From NCBI GenBank assembly GCA_024036415.1, contig JAMWET010006760.1, positions 509,001 to 573,000 of the forward strand: a stretch of DNA of 64,000 nucleotides, read 5' to 3'. The translations under genes were made by a program, and so were the position numbers. Position 1 is the first letter of the stretch; the number at the start of each line of letters is the position of its first letter. The DNA is from Prochilodus magdalenae. Taxonomy: Eukaryota; Chordata; Actinopteri; Characiformes; Prochilodontidae. The notes beneath the pieces are model-generated. The model did not search any database and was not told the DNA's origin. It saw nothing but the letters and a program-made list of their open reading frames with translations. This document shows, piece after piece, positions 60,801 through 64,000 of the stretch.

Positions 60801-61839
60801 CTTCTAAGGCCTCAGTAAATCCATAGCATAACAGTTAACCTCCAGGAGAGTTATCCGAAACAAAATAAAACAGATACACCTCAGTCATATCCATAAAATA
60901 CATGTTATTTCCACTTGACAGCAAAGATGGGAAATGTGATCTTTCCTGGCATAGGAACTGGGTAAGATGGGTGGGACTGGAATTAGCTTTCCAGCATTAC
61001 ACCATGGCTGAGAAAACAATATACATTTTTTTAATGTGTGATACAAAAAGAAGCAGGTTTTACCAGCAAATCAGCCATCCTTACCAATCCATGCTATGCT
61101 GTGTGGGGCTGGTCCTTCTTTGAGCCTTTGTTAAAGCTTGTGTGGAGGCGCCGGTTCAAAAATACTTTCTGTCTAAAGAAAAATGATGCTCTGGTTGAAT
61201 CCCCTCCAATAACCAGCTTCACTGGCTTCAGGTTCTTTGGCTGGTTAGCTTTTATCAGTTTAAAACTTTTTTAAAAACCAACATTTTACCAACACTGACA
61301 TACGGTTACACATAATATAGAGACATGGTGAACAAGCCAGCATTCTGACATGAACAGACCAAACTATCAATACATAAAGTCTTCTGTGAGGGAATGAAAA
61401 TCACTGCCATTTAACATGGTTGTATCATCCAGACCACTACTCATCTCTACAGAGCGGCAGTCTACCTTCAGATCTGCTTTTCTTCCGACTCCGCAGCCGC
61501 CTCTGCCTCATCACTCACGGTTTTTAAGTTCGATTTCCAATCCTTTCTCTTGTTTAATGTGTGCATGGTGCTTCGACAGAGGAGCCAACAACTGCGACCT
61601 TTAGCACGCTGCTAAACCTTCATTAATGTCTTCAATAGAAAGAGTCCCTGTGCTCACCATGCACTTAGTCTAGGGACAAAAAGTACAACCCTCCAGACAA
61701 TCGTGTCCTATTGAATAGGCCTGCTAACCGGTGAGTGACGACCACAATTACAATTTGGATTCTCAGTTGGTGGTTTGGCTATTTCTGAAAGGTTCATATC
61801 AGCTTGTGAGCTGATTCACTTTCAGTTCTATTAAAAAAA
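60801..61839. other. Unassigned sequence
   Basis: Includes a CpG-containing stretch at 61455-61610 without recognisable coding signal. An A-run of 14 lies at 61833-61846. Confidence 0.4.
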
Positions 61840-61960
61840 AAAAAAAACTTGTTTTGAGGAGAGTTTCAGCCTGCAGTGCTTTTTAAAGGCAGTGAGGTAG
61901 AATTAAGAGCCGCCTCTCAAAGCAGAGGCCATTAATAATAGATTTTTTGAATTATTTTAT
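61840..61960. other. Short CNE-like block
   Basis: Repeat-free TTTTTAAAGGCAGTGAGGTA, AATTAAGAGCCGCC and GGCCATTAATAATAGATT motifs without frame. Possible regulatory element; inference only. Confidence 0.2.
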
Positions 61961-61984
61961 AATATTATTTATATAAATATTATA

Positions 61985-62370
61985 GTGCTGTCAAGTCGGT
62001 TCGGACTCCTAGCAACCGTATGGATAGCGTATCCTGTCCTTTGTTTGGGTCTTTAGGCTGCTTAATGGTTTTTCTGCTGTCATGACCTTCGTTTTATTCA
62101 TACTGGGCAGAAGTGCCATCTATTTATTTATATATACTGTATTCTCCTATTCACTTCTGAACTTCCTTTGCTAAGGTATTTAGCTCCTCTCGACTTTCTG
62201 CTATAAGTGTCGTGTCATCTCTATATCGGAGGCCATGAACGTTTCTTCCACCAAATCACAGCTCTCCAGTCCTGCTTCTCTCATTACATTGTGATGTCCG
62301 AGCATGCTTCAGTTCCATGAGGCTTTGCCTGTGCCTGTCCAGACAGTATTTGCTTCCATAAACAGTAAGA
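61985..62370 (-). mobile_element. RTE/BovB-like LINE 3' fragment
   Basis: The minus strand near 62260-62150 reads GGRNVHGLRYRDDTTLIAES then REELNTLAKEVQK. This matches the RT catalytic block GGRNINNLRYADDTTLMAES-type of RTE/BovB elements, with the Ala of YADD replaced by Arg. A frameshift precedes it (AGLESCDLVEETF overlaps in another frame). The 3' terminus at 62000-61985 reads GTTGCTAGGAGTCCGAACCG then ACTTGACAGCA, close to the terminal block known from BovB/RTE elements and their SINEs. Between the two parts only about 150 bp remain, so the copy is internally deleted or the ORF end is decayed. Confidence 0.65.
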
Positions 62371-62650
62371 AAAGGCTTCTGTTTGCAAGCTCAACTTTGC
62401 ATGTTAATGCTAACAGGTCATGTGAGTGCTTGAGCAGGTGGGTTTGGGAAGTGTGAGTTGGCGTCAGCTGGGTGTGTTTGCTGAGTAATTACCGCATGCA
62501 AGACTCTGTGGCTGAGCATGGCTATGCTACAGGTATAAAAAACATATTTCCTTCTTGGAAATAAAGCATATGTTCCTCTCTGGCTGTCAGGTCAAAATAA
62601 AGCTGTGTTATGGGCACAAACTTTGAGTTATCTCCATGTCTTTTGAATAC
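62371..62650. other. CNE-like block
   Basis: Repeat-free, with TGAGTAATTACCGCATGCAA (62491-62510) and GGTCAAAATAAAGC motifs and no coding frame. Possible regulatory element; inference only. Confidence 0.22.
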
Positions 62651-62903
62651 CTCCTACGCAACAGTATGTTGTGCACACAGGTTGAACAGCCTGGTCCATT
62701 TCAGATGTGGAACCAGCCTGTTTGTCATTGTGTGTCATGATTGTATCTCTTAATTAGACAGTGAGATGTTCCGCAATACCTTTTTTCCTGAGCGGAGTGC
62801 ATCATGCTATATAGATATTACAGTCAAAAGCTTTGCTGCAGTCAAGGAGTCATGCTTACTCTTAAATTCCTTGTTCTTAATTATCCAGTGTACGTTATCA
62901 ATG
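62651..62903. other. Unassigned spacer
   Basis: Nothing recognised. Confidence 0.4.
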
Positions 62904-63048
62904 TTATAAGTGTATATAATCTATAGAATATATTAATTATATTAATATTATAATATATATATATTATATATATATTATATCTATATAATATTATATTATA
63001 TAATATATATCATATACAATATATACTTATTACGGATACACTTATAAC
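62904..63048. repeat. AT-rich foldback region
   Basis: The 13-bp arms GTTATAAGTGTAT (62904-62916) and ATACACTTATAAC (63036-63048) are perfect reverse complements enclosing about 120 bp of nearly pure A/T that is itself full of short TATA/ATAT palindromes. It is likely able to extrude cruciforms. Confidence 0.85.
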
Positions 63049-63057
63049 TTATAACTT

Positions 63058-63158
63058 ATTTTGGAAGAAAGTGGAGTTGTCTCTTATTTATTATCAGAGG
63101 TGTGTGTATATATACTCTCTGGAAATAAATAAGAGACAACTCCACTTTCTTCCAAAAT
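63058..63158. repeat. Perfect 35-bp inverted repeat, 31-bp loop
   Basis: 63058-63092 and 63124-63158 are exact reverse complements (arms contain GGAAGAAAGTGGAGTTGTCT and its mirror). After one mismatch the stem continues about seven more pairs (CAGAG/CTCTG). Each arm looks like a Tc1 terminal repeat (CTCTGG..AATAAATAAGAGAC), so the structure is two transposon ends head to head. Confidence 0.93.
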
Positions 63159-63556
63159 CAGCATCTCCACATGTGCAGCAGGTTCTTATTGAGGATCTAG
63201 CTTTACTGGCAGATACAGTGAGCGTCTGGTTCATATAAACAAGGTCAAGCAGCAAACACACAGGACAACACAGCTACAGACTGGCAGAGGGCTAAAACGA
63301 CACTCTTGAATGTCTGTGGCTGGGGTGAAATGCACAGTGAACATGGTTAAAAAAACATCCTTCTGGAGGCTCAGTAGTGATTTCCTAAATCCTAAATCAA
63401 TCACAGATCTATTACAATATCTGATCTGGAATTTGGGAGACATGTTTCCAGTAGTGTATAGAATGAAACAGAACTGCTCATTCTGGTCAAACACAAACCC
63501 AGAAACTGTACAACTAGAGAAACTGATTATTTTGAGGTGGTCTCTTAAATTTTATA
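63105..63556 (+). mobile_element. Tc1-derived non-autonomous element
   Basis: The left end TACTCTCTGGAAATAAATAA then GAGACAACT and the right end ATTTTGAGGTGGTCTCTTAA (63530-63549) are inverted versions of the same fish Tc1 terminal repeat. The right 170 bp (GATCTGGAATTTGGGAGACA, then GTAGTGTATAGAATGAAAC, then AGAGAAACTGATTATTTTG) is the 3' non-coding end of that Tc1 group. The middle (63160-63380) shows no transposase and may be foreign or heavily decayed. Confidence 0.65.
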
Positions 63557-63600
63557 TATATATATATATTATATATAACATATATACTTATATTTATATA
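63553..63600. repeat. AT-rich microsatellite
   Basis: TA repeats and imperfect TATA units directly at the right end of the transposon. Confidence 0.85.
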
Positions 63601-63975
63601 TGTTTCATTATAATGTATAACTGTGTACTGGTATAATGACAAAGTTACTTATTAAATAAAATTGAATAAATGTGGACATGCTTATGCCATAGCTCATGCA
63701 GACATTGTCATACATGTTGGGCTGCTTAAATACTTCATACTGTATTTCGGCATTTTGTTGTCCTGGTTTCTCAACACAGAACCAATTAAATTAGCATGAT
63801 TGTCTGCTTTGCAAAGCATGACATTCCAATTAAAAGAATGGGAAAAAAGAACTTTCAAACGCTAAATAAGCTGTTATTTATTTTATTGGTACTAAAAGAT
63901 GAAGACATCTTGGTCACCCTCCAATGCTACACGGTGTGAACAAGATTACTAAAGCAACTAGATTCTTTTTTGCAG
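63601..63975. other. Unassigned sequence
   Basis: Nothing recognised before the acceptor-like site at the window edge. Confidence 0.4.
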
Positions 63976-64000
63976 GTGCTGCCGAGAAAAGATGGAGAGG
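63976..64000 (+). other. Possible start of an exon at the window edge
   Basis: A strong acceptor-like GATTCTTTTTTGCAG (63961-63975) precedes GTGCTGCCGAGAAAAGATGG and five more bases. All three frames are open over the visible part (for example VLPRKDGE or CCREKMER). Too short to identify; the rest lies outside the window. Confidence 0.25.

Noticed and set aside
63058..63158. MicroRNA precursor
   Set aside because: The stem is perfect over 35 bp and composed of transposon terminal-repeat sequence; a head-to-head transposon end explains it better.

Overview
This 64 kb window looks like intergenic or intronic DNA from a teleost fish. The evidence is an AT-rich, intron-like background with no long intact reading frame, many diverged Tc1/mariner-type DNA transposons, fish-type CR1/L2-group LINE 3' ends, tRNA-derived SINE copies, solo-LTR-like segments and long simple repeats. 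The density of Tc1 families would suit an ostariophysan such as a catfish, but that is inference. I recognise no intact cellular protein-coding gene. Two short splice-flanked segments (34675-34754, and the right edge from 63976) are the only candidates for host exons, and neither could be identified.

Layout. 1-7.1 kb: a Tc1-like fragment (family A copy 1), a CpG-rich MITE-like block, a 250-bp polypurine GA tract, a decayed Tc1 and two solo-LTR-like segments. 7.1-12.3 kb: mostly unique sequence with two blocks resembling conserved non-coding elements. 12.5-15.5 kb: two Tc1 elements of different families, 265 bp apart and in opposite orientation. The first is nearly full length but broken; the second has lost the middle of its transposase. 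15.5-22.6 kb: unique sequence, a diverged 26-bp minisatellite and a CNE-like block. 22.6-34.1 kb: a 5'-truncated LINE, several Tc1 relics, a 453-bp solo LTR, a SINE and half of another Tc1 ending in an AT microsatellite. 34.1-45.4 kb: mostly unique, with a SINE between an AC array and a TTG/TTC array, CNE-like blocks and a 75-bp tandem repeat. 45.4-47.6 kb: two LINE 3' ends in tandem. 47.6-57.1 kb: unique sequence, several Tc1 fragments, a 63-bp AT array and an internally deleted Tc1. 57.1-64 kb: hAT-type MITE-like repeats, a LINE 3' tail, an RTE/BovB-like LINE fragment, an AT foldback, head-to-head Tc1 ends and a possible exon at the right edge.

The window therefore reads as a transposon graveyard with islands of repeat-free sequence that could carry enhancers. 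No transposase or reverse transcriptase here is intact, so nothing appears able to move on its own. I did not find a convincing new biological system. The most informative signals are the shared-terminus Tc1 deletion derivatives, the head-to-head Tc1 ends with an exact 35-bp inverted copy, the RTE/BovB-like fragment and the 26-bp minisatellite. All repeat family names come from recognition of motifs, not from a database search.
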